This document shows, piece by piece, positions 18,017-26,838 of a stretch of DNA of 64,000 bases (position 1 is the stretch's first letter; every line of letters begins with the position of its first letter). Origin of the DNA: Empedobacter stercoris (GTDB lineage: Bacteria > Bacteroidota > Bacteroidia > Flavobacteriales > Weeksellaceae); NCBI RefSeq assembly GCF_965137335.1, contig NZ_CBCRZD010000002.1. One strand, 5' to 3'. The translations under genes and the position numbers were made by a program. The notes under the pieces were generated by a model. The model worked only from the letters and a program-made list of their open reading frames with translations. It was not told where the DNA came from and searched no databases.

Positions 18017-19753
18017 TTATAAATAAGATAAAATCATTTCGAAAATAAATGAATCATCTAATCCAACCATTTGTTCTAATTCAACAATTGAGGCATGTTC
18101 GATAAATTCGTCTGGATAGCCATTAATGGTGATATTTCCTTTGTAATGAATTGAATTCAGAAACTCTAAAACTCCACTCCCAAAACCACCTTTTTTGATT
18201 CCATCTTCAAAGGTTAAAATAGTCGAATATTTCAATGAAATAGCTTTTAAGCGAGATTCGTCTAAAGGTTTAATAAACGGGAAATCAATCAAAGCTACTT
18301 TGTCTTGAAGATGATGTTGAATGATAATTTCTTCTATTCGAGAACTAATTAAACCAGTTGAAAGAATTGCTATTTGATTCCCTTCAAAAATGATTTCAGA
18401 TTGACCGATTTCTATTTTTTCGACTTTAGAATTATAGGTTTGGATATTATTTTTTGGATAGCGAATTGCAAAAGGATGTTTCGTGAATTGTGCTGTATAC
18501 AAGAGATTTTTGAAATTTTTTTCGTTTCGAGGAGAAGAAACAATCATGTTCGGAATTTCGCGTAAATACGCAATATCAAAATAACCATGATGCGTCGCAC
18601 CGTCTGTACCAACGAATCCTGCACGATCGATACAAAAAACAACAGGTAAATTCTGCAAAGCAACATCATGTATCACTTGGTCGTATGCACGCTGTAAAAA
18701 TGTGGAATAAATCACGCAATACGGAATGGTATTTTGCGTTGCCAAACCAGCTGCAAATGTCACTGCGTGTTGCTCCGCAATTCCAACATCAAAAACACGA
18801 TTAGGGAAATCTTGATGACATTTTACCAAATTACTTCCTGTTAACATTGCAGGTGTTATCGCTACAATTTGAGGATTATTTGCAAGTAATTGATACATCG
18901 TTTCACCAAAAACATCTTGATACGATTTTTCCCTTTTCTTTGATTTTATTTCACCTGTTTCCTTATTAAATAAACCTGGTGCATGCCATTTTACTTGATC
19001 AATTTCGGCTTGTTCGTACCCTTTTCCTTTGGTTGTTTTGATATGTAAAACTTTTGGACCTTTGATTGAATCTGCTTTTTCAAAAGCATCAAATAATTCC
19101 TCAAAGTTGTGCCCATCGATTGTTCCAATAAAATTTAAACCAAAATTGGTGAAAATATTTTCGGATTGATTTTCTAATGATTTAAAATGTTTTTTCAAAC
19201 CACCAACCGAAGGATCAATTCCGATATCATTGTCATTCAAAATCACTAAAACATCTAAATTGGTTGAACCAAGATGGTTCAACGCTTCCAAACTCATTCC
19301 AGATGTTATCGAAGCATCACCAATAATGGCGATATGTTTTCTATTGATTTGATTGATTTTATCCGCAGTTGCCATACCAACAGTTGCAGAAATTGAAGTA
19401 GAAGAATGCCCAGTTCCAAACGTATCAAATTCACTTTCTAAACGAGTTGGAAAACCAGAAACGCCATCTTTTTGACGAAGCGAATCAAAAACTTCTTTTC
19501 GACCAGTCAAAATTTTATGTGGATAACATTGATGTCCAACATCCCAAATCAATAAATCGTTTGGTGTATTGTAATGATAATGCAAAGCAATTGTCAATTC
19601 GATTACGCCTAAACTCGCGCCTAAATGACCCGGTTTTACGCTTAAAGTATCCAAAATAAATTCTCGCATCTCATAAGCTAACTGATTTAATCGAGACGCT
19701 CCAATAGCCCTAAGTTCCTTAGGATGATTGATTTTTGAAAGTAAATTATCCAT
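18017..19753 (-). CDS. dxs: 1-deoxy-D-xylulose-5-phosphate synthase
   Basis: A 578-residue thiamine-diphosphate enzyme that condenses pyruvate and glyceraldehyde 3-phosphate, the first step of the MEP isoprenoid pathway. N-terminal substrate loops GHLGASLGVIELTIALHY and WDVGHQCYPHKILTGR are present. The ThDP motif begins GDASITSGMSLEALN (GDA in place of the usual GDG) and ends with NDNDIGIDPSVG. The pyrimidine-domain glutamate lies in FDVGIAEQHAVTFAAGLA. At 578 aa it is shorter than the ~620 aa E. coli enzyme. A CAAAATTA box (TAnnTTTG on the minus strand) lies at 19764-19771. Confidence 0.94.
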   Translation of the reverse strand: MDNLLSKINHPKELRAIGASRLNQLAYEMREFILDTLSVKPGHLGASLGVIELTIALHYHYNTPNDLLIWDVGHQCYPHKILTGRKEVFDSLRQKDGVSGFPTRLESEFDTFGTGHSSTSISATVGMATADKINQINRKHIAIIGDASITSGMSLEALNHLGSTNLDVLVILNDNDIGIDPSVGGLKKHFKSLENQSENIFTNFGLNFIGTIDGHNFEELFDAFEKADSIKGPKVLHIKTTKGKGYEQAEIDQVKWHAPGLFNKETGEIKSKKREKSYQDVFGETMYQLLANNPQIVAITPAMLTGSNLVKCHQDFPNRVFDVGIAEQHAVTFAAGLATQNTIPYCVIYSTFLQRAYDQVIHDVALQNLPVVFCIDRAGFVGTDGATHHGYFDIAYLREIPNMIVSSPRNEKNFKNLLYTAQFTKHPFAIRYPKNNIQTYNSKVEKIEIGQSEIIFEGNQIAILSTGLISSRIEEIIIQHHLQDKVALIDFPFIKPLDESRLKAISLKYSTILTFEDGIKKGGFGSGVLEFLNSIHYKGNITINGYPDEFIEHASIVELEQMVGLDDSFIFEMILSYL

Positions 19754-19793
19754 TATTCTTTTACAAAATTACATTTTTCTGAGGAATAATCCG

Positions 19794-19827
19794 TATCTTT
19801 GTATGTTACAAAATTTAATGTAACATA
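19794..19827 (+). promoter_or_regulatory. -7-like box and inverted repeat over the DUF3109 start
   Basis: TATCTTTG (19794-19801) matches the Bacteroidota -7 consensus TAnnTTTG. Just after it a perfect 9-bp inverted repeat TATGTTACA / TGTAACATA (19802-19810, 19819-19827) runs into the start codon and could be an operator or hairpin. No clear -33 element was found. Confidence 0.4.
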
Positions 19828-20405
19828 TGTTCCAAATAGGAAAGACCCTTGTATCTGAAGAACTACTAAATGAAGATTTTATTTGTAATCTAAACAAATG
19901 TAAAGGGATTTGTTGTGTAGAAGGTGACGCTGGTGCACCTTTAGATGAAGACGAATTAACAATATTAGACGATATTTATGAAGATGTAAAACCTTATTTG
20001 CGTCCCGAAGGAATTGCGGTGATTGAGCAAGAAGGTAAGTACACAATGGATACCGATGGCGATTGGGTAACGCCTTTGGTTAATAATCGCGAATGTGCCT
20101 ATTTGGTATTCGAAGAAAATGGTTTTTCGAAATGTGGAATAGAAAAAGCCTACGAAGACGGAAAAGTGGATTACAAAAAGCCCATTTCGTGTCATTTATA
20201 TCCAGTTCGTATTAAGGAATATTCAAATTTCATTTCTGTCAACTATGATGTGTGGGATATTTGTGCAGATGCTTGTACCTTAGGAAAAGAATTGAAAGTG
20301 AATGTCGCAACGTTTGCTAAAGATTCATTGGTCCGAAAGTTTGGGCAAGAATGGTATGATGAATTAATGGCCATTCAAGAAGAATTAAACAACCAAAAAA
20401 AGTAA
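19827..20405 (+). CDS. DUF3109-family cysteine-rich protein
   Basis: A 192-residue cytosolic protein. Cysteines are clustered: C20, C25, C29 and C30 in FICNLNKCKGICC, later pairs in REC / SKCGIEKA, and SCHLYPVR and CADAC near residues 130-155. This matches DUF3109 (YkgJ-like), thought to bind a metal or Fe-S cluster through these residues; the precise function is not known to me. It starts at the ATG after a TAnnTTTG box and is followed within 7 bp by the DUF6909-like gene, so it leads a four-gene + strand run. Confidence 0.82.
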   Translation: MFQIGKTLVSEELLNEDFICNLNKCKGICCVEGDAGAPLDEDELTILDDIYEDVKPYLRPEGIAVIEQEGKYTMDTDGDWVTPLVNNRECAYLVFEENGFSKCGIEKAYEDGKVDYKKPISCHLYPVRIKEYSNFISVNYDVWDICADACTLGKELKVNVATFAKDSLVRKFGQEWYDELMAIQEELNNQKK

Positions 20406-20412
20406 AAAATTT

Positions 20413-22074
20413 ATGTCTATAACAAGAGCAAGAAGATCTACTGACGCTATTGAAAGATTATACATCTCTATGCGTCATTTATTTCATAGAGGAGTGTACC
20501 GTCCAAGTGGTGCACCTGGAAAAATACTAAGAAACTTATTATTCGAAATTAATCCTGAAATCTACGGATCGATGACAGACCCAAACAAAGTAGAACTAAG
20601 CGGATTGATGTACGTTTTAGATCGTTTACCAGAAGGAATTGTAGAAACACCTTATGTGTCTTTTACATCGGATGAAGGTTACGATCGTTCAATTTTTACA
20701 CCTATTATTCCTGCCAAACGCCGTCGTTTTTGCTACAGAATTGATGATGATCAAATGAATATCGAAATTTCACGTGGTCGTTCTGATATTTATGATGTAT
20801 TAACGCACTTAACGTTTTTATACAACGAAGCAGATAAAATTAGAAACAGAGCGTTTAGTAACGAAACTCTTTCTAAAAGTAGAGCATGGGAATTCATCGA
20901 AAATGTCGTTTTTAATGAGGCTGAAATTTCTCGTAAAGAGCGTGAAGTTGCCTTGATGCATTTATCGACGATTTTAGGAAGAACATTTGAAGAAACGCAA
21001 GATATTCACGAATATTTTGGAACTTCTAATGATAAAGATCGTTTTTTCCGTATTGTTTATTGGATGGGTTACACAAGTCAACAAGATCGTATCGGTACAA
21101 AAAAACGCGAAATTACATTCACTTCAACTTTGCGTGAATCGATTGGTCACCATATGATTGGAGAAAAATGGGCAAATGCCATCAAACGTGTATTATTCGA
21201 AAATAATCTTCAAGATAAAAACATTCATATCATCTCTGCAAATATGCACAGTGTATCGAATATGTTGTACGCATATGATGGATTGAAAAGAAAATACAAA
21301 AACGATGGTGTAGAAATTTACGAAGATTTAAGTGCTGCAAATAACAAAATGCTTCGCGATTCGTTAAATGAATACACACAACAAAATGGCTTAGTTTACA
21401 TCAAAGATCAATCAGGAACAAATATCGATGTTCAAATTATTGATTTATCGAAAGTAAACATAGCAAACTCAGCATTTTCTTATGCAAAAGACAAGAACAA
21501 TGAAGTGATTATTGTAATGGATTATGCATTTGGTGAACAAGCATTCGAAGCGATGGACGAGTTATTAAAACCGTATAAAGTTGATGATGCAAAGTTCAAA
21601 ATGAATGTAAAATCAGTTGCGATTATGGGTAAAGCTGGAATTCTTGAAGGAATAAAAGGTGATATCATGATTGCGACAGCCCACGTTTTCGAAGGTACAA
21701 CAGATAACTATGTTTTTGATAACGAATTATCAGCTGCAGATTTCGAAGGCCAAGGTTTAGGAGTGTACGAAGGACCTATGATTTCGGTTTTAGGAACATC
21801 ATTGCAGAACAAAGACGTTTTAGAATATTTTAAAAATTCGTCTTTCCAAGCAATTGGATTAGAAATGGAGGGAGCACATTACCAAAAAGCAATTCAGGTA
21901 GCATCTAAAATTAGACATCATATCGATAAAGATGTTAAAGTGATGTATGCTTATTACGCTTCGGATAATCCGTTAGAAACAGGAAGTACATTGGCTTCAG
22001 GTGGCTTAGGATTAACAGGTGTAAAACCAACTTATCTAATCACGCAAAAGATATTAGAAAAAATTATTAAATAA
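20413..22074 (+). CDS. DUF6909-like protein with a nucleoside-phosphorylase-like C-terminus
   Basis: A 553-residue protein found, to my knowledge, mainly in Bacteroidota (I believe labelled DUF6909; not certain). The N-terminal half is helical (ITRARRSTDAIERLYISMRHLFHRG...). The C-terminal ~200 residues look like a nucleoside phosphorylase/AMP nucleosidase fold: KSVAIMGKAGILEG, GDIMIATAHVFEGT, then FQAIGLEMEGAHY, where the E-M-E triad is typical of nucleoside-binding phosphorylases. That resemblance is my inference and no reaction is proposed. It is tightly spaced between DUF3109 and the oxidoreductase gene. Confidence 0.6.
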   Translation: MSITRARRSTDAIERLYISMRHLFHRGVYRPSGAPGKILRNLLFEINPEIYGSMTDPNKVELSGLMYVLDRLPEGIVETPYVSFTSDEGYDRSIFTPIIPAKRRRFCYRIDDDQMNIEISRGRSDIYDVLTHLTFLYNEADKIRNRAFSNETLSKSRAWEFIENVVFNEAEISRKEREVALMHLSTILGRTFEETQDIHEYFGTSNDKDRFFRIVYWMGYTSQQDRIGTKKREITFTSTLRESIGHHMIGEKWANAIKRVLFENNLQDKNIHIISANMHSVSNMLYAYDGLKRKYKNDGVEIYEDLSAANNKMLRDSLNEYTQQNGLVYIKDQSGTNIDVQIIDLSKVNIANSAFSYAKDKNNEVIIVMDYAFGEQAFEAMDELLKPYKVDDAKFKMNVKSVAIMGKAGILEGIKGDIMIATAHVFEGTTDNYVFDNELSAADFEGQGLGVYEGPMISVLGTSLQNKDVLEYFKNSSFQAIGLEMEGAHYQKAIQVASKIRHHIDKDVKVMYAYYASDNPLETGSTLASGGLGLTGVKPTYLITQKILEKIIK

Positions 22075-22079
22075 TTTCA

Positions 22080-23084
22080 ATGAAAAATTTTTCCATTTTA
22101 GGCTACGGTCATATTGGACGTGTACATCAACAAGCGATAGAAGAAGCTGAAAATGCACAATTAATCTCGGTTATCGATTTTAATTTACCCGAAGATTTAC
22201 CAATCAAAGGTTATTCTACCCTTGAAAGTTTTCTGAACGAAGATCAAGAAACAGACGTAGTGGTGATTGCAACACCAAATGGTATGCATCGCGAACACGC
22301 TATTCGTTGCCTAAAAGCAGGAAAAAATGTCTTGATTGAAAAGCCTATCGCTTTAACAGTAGAAGATACAAATGAAATCTTGAAAGTTGCTGAGGAAAAA
22401 AAACTTCGTGTTTTTACCTCAATGCAACTTCGTTTTTCTCCAGTTGTACAATACATAAAAAATTTACTTGACAACAATTCTTTAGGGAAAGTTTTCATGG
22501 TGAATATTAATTGCTATTGGAACCGTAACAAGAATTATTACAAATTGCGTGAATGGCACGGAAATCAAGAAATGGACGGTGGAGTATTATTTACCCAATT
22601 TTCTCATTTTGTAGATATCATGAATTTTTGGTTCAACGAAGTGGTATGTACCAATGCAAAAAGTTTCAATTTTACGCATCAAGAAATTACGGAGTTTGAT
22701 GATTCTGGCTGTGTTGATTTTATAGCTGATGATACAATTGGACACATGATTTATACAACTTCTGTTTTTAATAAAAATTTCGAAAGTAATATTACAATCA
22801 TTGCAGAAAAAGGAACAATTAAAATTGGAGATCAATACCTTAATCAAATGATTTATTCCGATCTCAAAAATGTATGCTGTTCCAATACAATTTCAACCGA
22901 TCAAAAGAACTTTCATCCCAATGCTATTGCAGAAATTTCAGATGCATTGATGCGTCATCATGACTCGTTGTTAGATGGAAAATATGCCGTAAATTTAGTA
23001 CAGTTTATTACGGATGCAAATCAGTTAGCAACTCAAAATAAACAAGAAATTAAAACAGAAGACTATGAAATTTCACACTCGTAA
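22080..23084 (+). CDS. Gfo/Idh/MocA-family oxidoreductase
   Basis: A 334-residue NAD(P)-dependent sugar-type dehydrogenase. The Rossmann start reads FSILGYGHIGRVHQQAI (G-x-G-x-x-G), followed by VVIATPNGMHREHAIRCLKAGKNVLIEKPIALT with the catalytic-lysine motif EKP. The C-terminal alpha/beta domain contains DGGVLFTQFSHFVDIMNFW, close to UDP-GlcNAcA oxidase-type (WbpB-like) enzymes of surface-polysaccharide synthesis, so a nucleotide-sugar substrate is plausible but unproven. Its 3' end overlaps the next gene by 20 bp. Confidence 0.85.
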   Translation: MKNFSILGYGHIGRVHQQAIEEAENAQLISVIDFNLPEDLPIKGYSTLESFLNEDQETDVVVIATPNGMHREHAIRCLKAGKNVLIEKPIALTVEDTNEILKVAEEKKLRVFTSMQLRFSPVVQYIKNLLDNNSLGKVFMVNINCYWNRNKNYYKLREWHGNQEMDGGVLFTQFSHFVDIMNFWFNEVVCTNAKSFNFTHQEITEFDDSGCVDFIADDTIGHMIYTTSVFNKNFESNITIIAEKGTIKIGDQYLNQMIYSDLKNVCCSNTISTDQKNFHPNAIAEISDALMRHHDSLLDGKYAVNLVQFITDANQLATQNKQEIKTEDYEISHS

Positions 23085-23457
23085 ATGGGTAAAACCAGAA
23101 GATCTCAATCCAAACAAAACGCTTTTTGGAGGAAAACTTTTGGCTTGGATTGATGAAGAAGCTGCATTATATAGCATTGTTCAACTCGAAAATTCGCATG
23201 TCGTTACTAAACACATGTCCGAAATTAATTTTATGTCATCTGCTCGAGAAGGTGATATTGTCGAGATTGGAATAGAAGTCGTAAAATTTGGAAGAACTTC
23301 TTTGGTTTTAAAATGTGAGGTTCGAAATAAAATGACCCACGAAACCATTATTACAGTTGACCGAATAACAATGGTTAATTTGGACGAAAACGGTTCTCCA
23401 AAACCTCATGGAAAAACTCAAGTCGAGTACGTCATTGATCGTTTAAACAAAAGATAA
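23065..23457 (+). CDS. Acyl-CoA thioesterase (hotdog fold, YciA-like)
   Basis: A 130-residue single-hotdog thioesterase: MKFHTRKWVKPEDLNPNKTLFGGKLLAWIDEEAALYS carries the N-x-N-x-LFGGKLLAWID active-site pattern, and VTKHMSEINFMSSAREGDIVEIG follows. It overlaps the oxidoreductase gene by 20 bp in another frame, so the two are translated from one mRNA. It is shorter than the thioesterase at 11817-12338 and probably has a different chain-length preference. A terminator follows at once. Confidence 0.87.
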   Translation: MKFHTRKWVKPEDLNPNKTLFGGKLLAWIDEEAALYSIVQLENSHVVTKHMSEINFMSSAREGDIVEIGIEVVKFGRTSLVLKCEVRNKMTHETIITVDRITMVNLDENGSPKPHGKTQVEYVIDRLNKR

Positions 23458-23461
23458 ATAT

Positions 23462-23490
23462 AAAAGTCGAAATTAACATTTCGACTTTTT
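23462..23490 (+). terminator. Rho-independent terminator
   Basis: 12-bp perfect stem (23462-23473 / 23478-23489, AAAAGTCGAAAT / ATTTCGACTTTT) followed by a run of T, four bases after the thioesterase stop. It ends the run beginning at 19827. Confidence 0.9.
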
Positions 23491-23827
23491 TTTGCTCTCT
23501 ATTTTTCTACTAAAAACAAAAAAACTTCCCGATACGAGAAGTGATTTTGAGAAATGATATAAATTAAAACATGAGGATTATGTTGATACAAAAGTAACTC
23601 TTCTATTTTCTTACTAGCTTAACTAAATATTATCTGTTTGTTAAATGAAAATTAAATGATAAACAATGGACATTTATTACTGTAGTATTGTTATTAAACA
23701 ACAATTTAGATGATTAGGCATTAATTTAAATTTGTAACGGAACAAAACAATTTTACAAGATTTGCAAACTATGTAACACAATTTAGCGACGGGTCTAATG
23801 AATGGGATTATGAGCAAAAAAAGCCAA

Positions 23828-23930
23828 ACCCCAACGGTGTAAGTCTATGTAAACAGTGAGCCTTACGGGTTTGACTTCAAAACTATACCCCAACGGTGTC
23901 GACTTTGTAAAAACAGTGAGCCAAACGGGT
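23828..23930 (+). repeat. Two-copy imperfect tandem repeat, ~43 nt units
   Basis: Copy 1 at 23828-23870 and copy 2 at 23887-23930 share ACCCCAACGGTGT at the left, AAACAGTGAGCC in the middle and ACGGGT at the right; period 59. Both can close with ACCC/GGGT pairing, and copy 1 extends this to CAAACCC/GGGTTTG. GC content is higher than in the surroundings. Confidence 0.7.
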
Positions 23931-23973
23931 AAGATTATTTAATAATATAAAGTTAATCAAATTACATAAAAAC

Positions 23974-24007
23974 CTCATCTTTCAAACCGAAATGATGAGT
24001 TTTTTTT
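23974..24007 (+). terminator. Terminator-like hairpin
   Basis: CTCATC (23974-23979) pairs with GATGAG (23994-23999), extended by TTC/GAA, followed by eight T. No obvious gene lies upstream; it may be a relic or the end of an unannotated transcript. Confidence 0.5.
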
Positions 24008-24060
24008 AATGTTTTTAAAAGAGGTTTAAAACCAGTTTAAAATATGTTTTTCTTTAATTG

Positions 24061-24080
24061 TTGGCAAAATGTCGGCAAAA
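24061..24080. repeat. Paired GGCAAAA motif, possible arm site of another element
   Basis: TTGGCAAAATGTCGGCAAAA holds two GGCAAAA units 11 bp apart. Read on the minus strand it is TTTTGCC...TTTTGCC, the same layout as the paired TTGCCCCCT sites inside the island ends. It abuts the assembly gap. Confidence 0.35.
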
Positions 24081-24098
24081 AATAAAATAAAATAAAAT

Positions 24099-24108
24099 NN
24101 NNNNNNNN
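24099..24108. other. Assembly gap (10 N)
   Basis: Ten consecutive N. This is a scaffold join, so the real distance and content between 24098 and 24109 are unknown. Confidence 1.
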
Positions 24109-24145
24109 GACTTAAATAATTGATTAACAGTTAAATAAGTCTTAA

Positions 24146-24165
24146 TTTCAGTACTCGGAGTGGGA
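24146..24165. repeat. Left attachment site (tRNA-Leu 3'-end fragment)
   Basis: Identical over 20 bp to 40336-40355; beyond it the match to the tRNA decays within a few bases (G for A, C for G). Confidence 0.85.
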
Positions 24166-24274
24166 GTCCATACTTTTCTAAATAAACCTAAACATATTTT
24201 AACATATTGAAATTCAATATCACTTATTTATAAATATTATTTTATATTTGTTTAAATCTATTTAAAAGCAATTT

Positions 24275-24295
24275 TTGCCCCCTTATTTGCCCCCT
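24275..24295 (+). repeat. Arm-type paired repeat, left end
   Basis: Two TTGCCCCCT units 12 bp apart, 31 bp before the integrase start. A nearly identical pair (one mismatch over the whole site) is at 40274-40294 in the other end of the island. It is probably bound by the integrase N-terminal domain. Confidence 0.6.
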
Positions 24296-24326
24296 ATTAT
24301 ATAAACTTAATTTGATTTAAACAATA

Positions 24327-25565
24327 ATGCAAGTTTCAATTTATTTAAGAAAAGACAAGAAAGATAAACAAGGCAATTGCCCTGTGTTATTAACGATTAC
24401 TTTTAATCGACAACGATTTAAACTTCAAATCAAAAATGTAAAATGTTCCGAAAGTAATTGGAATTCTAAATCCCAAAGAATAAAACAAAATTCAAAGAAA
24501 GAAGAGTATAATCATCATATTGAATACAATAAAACTATAGACAGTTATGAAAATAGGGCAAATGAAATTATTCGATATTTATTATTAAATGAAATCGAGC
24601 CTTCAAAAAAGGTATTCGATGAAAAATTCAAAAGGAATTCTAATATAGCCCTTACTATAGATTTCTTTCAATCTTTTAATGAATTTATTGATACTAATAA
24701 ATCAATTAAAGTATCCAATACCATTAAGAACTACAATACCACAAAAAAATTTCTAAATGATTATCAAGAGTATTCTGGAGAAAAAATCACTTTTGATACT
24801 ATTGACATTCACTTTTTTGAACGAATTAGGGATTATGCTTTTGAAATAAAAAAAAGCTTAAACAATACTTTCAGTAAACATATTGATATTTTCAAAACTT
24901 TTATGCGTTGGGCAGAAGAAAGAGAATATCATAATAACACATCTTTCAAGAAGTTCAAAACCACAGAAAATGAAATTGAAGTCATCTATTTAACAAAAGA
25001 CGAACTTTTTCATTTATTAAACTTTGAATTTAAAACAACAAAACACTCACACGTAAGAGATGTTTATTGTTTTTCCTGTTTTACAGGTTTGAGGTTTTCC
25101 GATGTTTATAATTTAAATAGAGCTAACATCTTTGAAGATCATATAAAATTGAACATTCAAAAAACAAAAACAATAGATCATATTGTTCCTTTGAATCAAT
25201 TTGCAAAACAAATTTTAAAGCGTTACGAAAACACCATTTATTATCCGTTACCTGTAATATCATCCCAAAAATTCAATGAATACATTAAAGAAGCGTGTGA
25301 AATAGCAGAGATTAATACTCCTGTTTCTATTACACGATATTCTGGTCAAAAAAGGATTGATGATGTTGTACCAAAGCATAAATTAATTACAAGTCATACT
25401 GCACGAAAAACCTTTGTTACAAACTCTGTAATTATGGGAATGAATATATCTGTCTTAAAGAAAATAACAGGACACAAGAAAGAAGAAAGTTTCAGAAAAT
25501 ATGTTAATATTTCAGAAGAACTAAAGAAAAACGAAATGGAAAATACTTGGGATAAAATGAAATGA
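24327..25565 (+). CDS. Tyrosine-type site-specific integrase
   Basis: A 412-residue tyrosine recombinase. Residues ~1-95 are the Arm-DNA-binding domain of Bacteroidota integrases (MQVSIYLRKDKKDKQGNCPVLL...), ~105-205 a SAM-like core-binding domain, and ~220-405 the catalytic domain. The catalytic residues are visible: Arg256 (TGLRFSD), His357 and Arg360 (HTAR), His383 (GHK) and nucleophile Tyr392 (RKYV). It should catalyse integration and, with the small HTH protein, excision at the tRNA-Leu site. Its stop overlaps the next gene by 4 bp (ATGA). Confidence 0.95.
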   Translation: MQVSIYLRKDKKDKQGNCPVLLTITFNRQRFKLQIKNVKCSESNWNSKSQRIKQNSKKEEYNHHIEYNKTIDSYENRANEIIRYLLLNEIEPSKKVFDEKFKRNSNIALTIDFFQSFNEFIDTNKSIKVSNTIKNYNTTKKFLNDYQEYSGEKITFDTIDIHFFERIRDYAFEIKKSLNNTFSKHIDIFKTFMRWAEEREYHNNTSFKKFKTTENEIEVIYLTKDELFHLLNFEFKTTKHSHVRDVYCFSCFTGLRFSDVYNLNRANIFEDHIKLNIQKTKTIDHIVPLNQFAKQILKRYENTIYYPLPVISSQKFNEYIKEACEIAEINTPVSITRYSGQKRIDDVVPKHKLITSHTARKTFVTNSVIMGMNISVLKKITGHKKEESFRKYVNISEELKKNEMENTWDKMK

Positions 25566-26725
25566 TTATGGCCACATTTTACTATAAACTAATCACAAAC
25601 TCTCTTTTCTGCAATAAGAAAAGGTTAATCATTGCATATATTTTAATTTTCATAGCATTCTTAATATTACTATTTATTGGTAGAAAAGAAATAGAAAACA
25701 AAATTGTTTTACTAATATTCATGTCTACATGCATATTTGGGGCTTATAAAACATTTAAAATAAATGATTTTAATTATTTGACCTATAATTGTGATCTAAA
25801 ATCATATGATTATTATTCATTGAAAAGAAATAAAATCTGTTATAACGAAACGTTTAACAAGCTACTATTAAATAAAATCAATAGTAATGAATTAGGAATT
25901 GAATCAACTAAAAAAATTGATAACTTTCTATTAAACTTCAATAATGAATTCATTTCGAAATTAAAAGAGGATATCACTTTTGAAAGGTTTAATGACTACT
26001 TCACTAATTCAAAAGGAAAAAAAACTACAGGACAGCTTTTTTATGTACAATACAGAAGTAGCTTAATTAAAATCATAAAAGACATTATTATAAAGACTAA
26101 CAGGCTTGAAGATGTTTCAAACGAAACTATATCAAGTTTCATGTCTGAACTAACAAATCATAAAAATCTTAATTTTGATTCAGATAAAGGATTGCATTAT
26201 GATGATAAGCTTGTTTTTAAGTTTTTAGAAAATAACAACAAGCAAAAACCTACAATAGAACAAGAAAATCCTGTATCAAAACAAATAAAACAAATTGAAT
26301 TAAAACGCATTTCAAAAACTCAATTTTATAAAGTCTTAGAAAAAACTTCAATAGATATTTTAAAAGTTCAATTAACAAAAGAAAACCAAGAGGAACTTAA
26401 ATCATTTGTAGGAAATTTATTTACAACGAAAATTAAATGCAATTTTAGTTATAATTCAAATATAACTAAATTAAACTTTATTGATTCCGAAAATATAAAA
26501 CCATTCATTATGGCAATGAGGTATTTACAAGATAAAACTATGATTAATTTGTTTAATATTGACTTGATAAGAAATTTAGATCTAACAATAAAAAATGATT
26601 CAATAACCAGCGATTCAAATAAAAGAATAAGTTTCATAAAATCAATCACTTATCAAAAACTCACACCGAAACAAATTAAAAACATTGATAACATTTTACT
26701 AAATTTTCAAAAAACACACATATAA
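25562..26725 (+). CDS. Hypothetical membrane-anchored protein next to the integrase
   Basis: A 387-residue protein I do not recognise. Two hydrophobic segments near the N-terminus (RLIIAYILIFIAFLILLFIG, ~residues 22-41, and IVLLIFMSTCIFGAY, ~48-62) suggest two membrane helices. The remaining ~320 residues are hydrophilic, Lys/Asn-rich and probably helical and cytoplasmic, without recognisable motifs. The ATG at 25562 overlaps the integrase stop (ATGA); an ATG two codons later is possible. Coupling to the integrase suggests a role in the island life cycle rather than cargo. Confidence 0.6.
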   Translation: MIMATFYYKLITNSLFCNKKRLIIAYILIFIAFLILLFIGRKEIENKIVLLIFMSTCIFGAYKTFKINDFNYLTYNCDLKSYDYYSLKRNKICYNETFNKLLLNKINSNELGIESTKKIDNFLLNFNNEFISKLKEDITFERFNDYFTNSKGKKTTGQLFYVQYRSSLIKIIKDIIIKTNRLEDVSNETISSFMSELTNHKNLNFDSDKGLHYDDKLVFKFLENNNKQKPTIEQENPVSKQIKQIELKRISKTQFYKVLEKTSIDILKVQLTKENQEELKSFVGNLFTTKIKCNFSYNSNITKLNFIDSENIKPFIMAMRYLQDKTMINLFNIDLIRNLDLTIKNDSITSDSNKRISFIKSITYQKLTPKQIKNIDNILLNFQKTHI

Positions 26726-26838
26726 AACACTAAATAACAATGCTTTATATTTACGAATTTATTTAGTAAAAACGTAAGTTACATTTTAATCTAATTTTAA
26801 AAAGTCAAAATTAATTTTTAATTTAAATACGATTAAAT

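Larger units (their letters stand above)
23491..24098. other. Long gene-poor intergenic region up to the assembly gap
   Basis: No intact gene is visible. Three things stand out. First, a stop-free stretch 23725-23857 whose frame (N-F-T-R-F-A-N-Y-V-T-Q-F-S-D-G-S-N-E-W) looks gene-like but has no ATG and ends in the repeat described separately. Second, a two-copy repeat at 23828-23930. Third, a terminator-like hairpin near 23974-24007. The last 40 bases before the gap hold paired GGCAAAA motifs resembling integrase arm sites. Confidence 0.5.

Noticed and set aside
23828..23930. Minimal CRISPR of two repeats
   Set aside because: Only two imperfect copies separated by 16 bp, with no spacer-like unit length and no cas genes.
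24146..24175. Second tRNA-Leu gene
   Set aside because: Only about 20 bp of the tRNA 3' end is present and the match decays at once; it is an attachment-site fragment.
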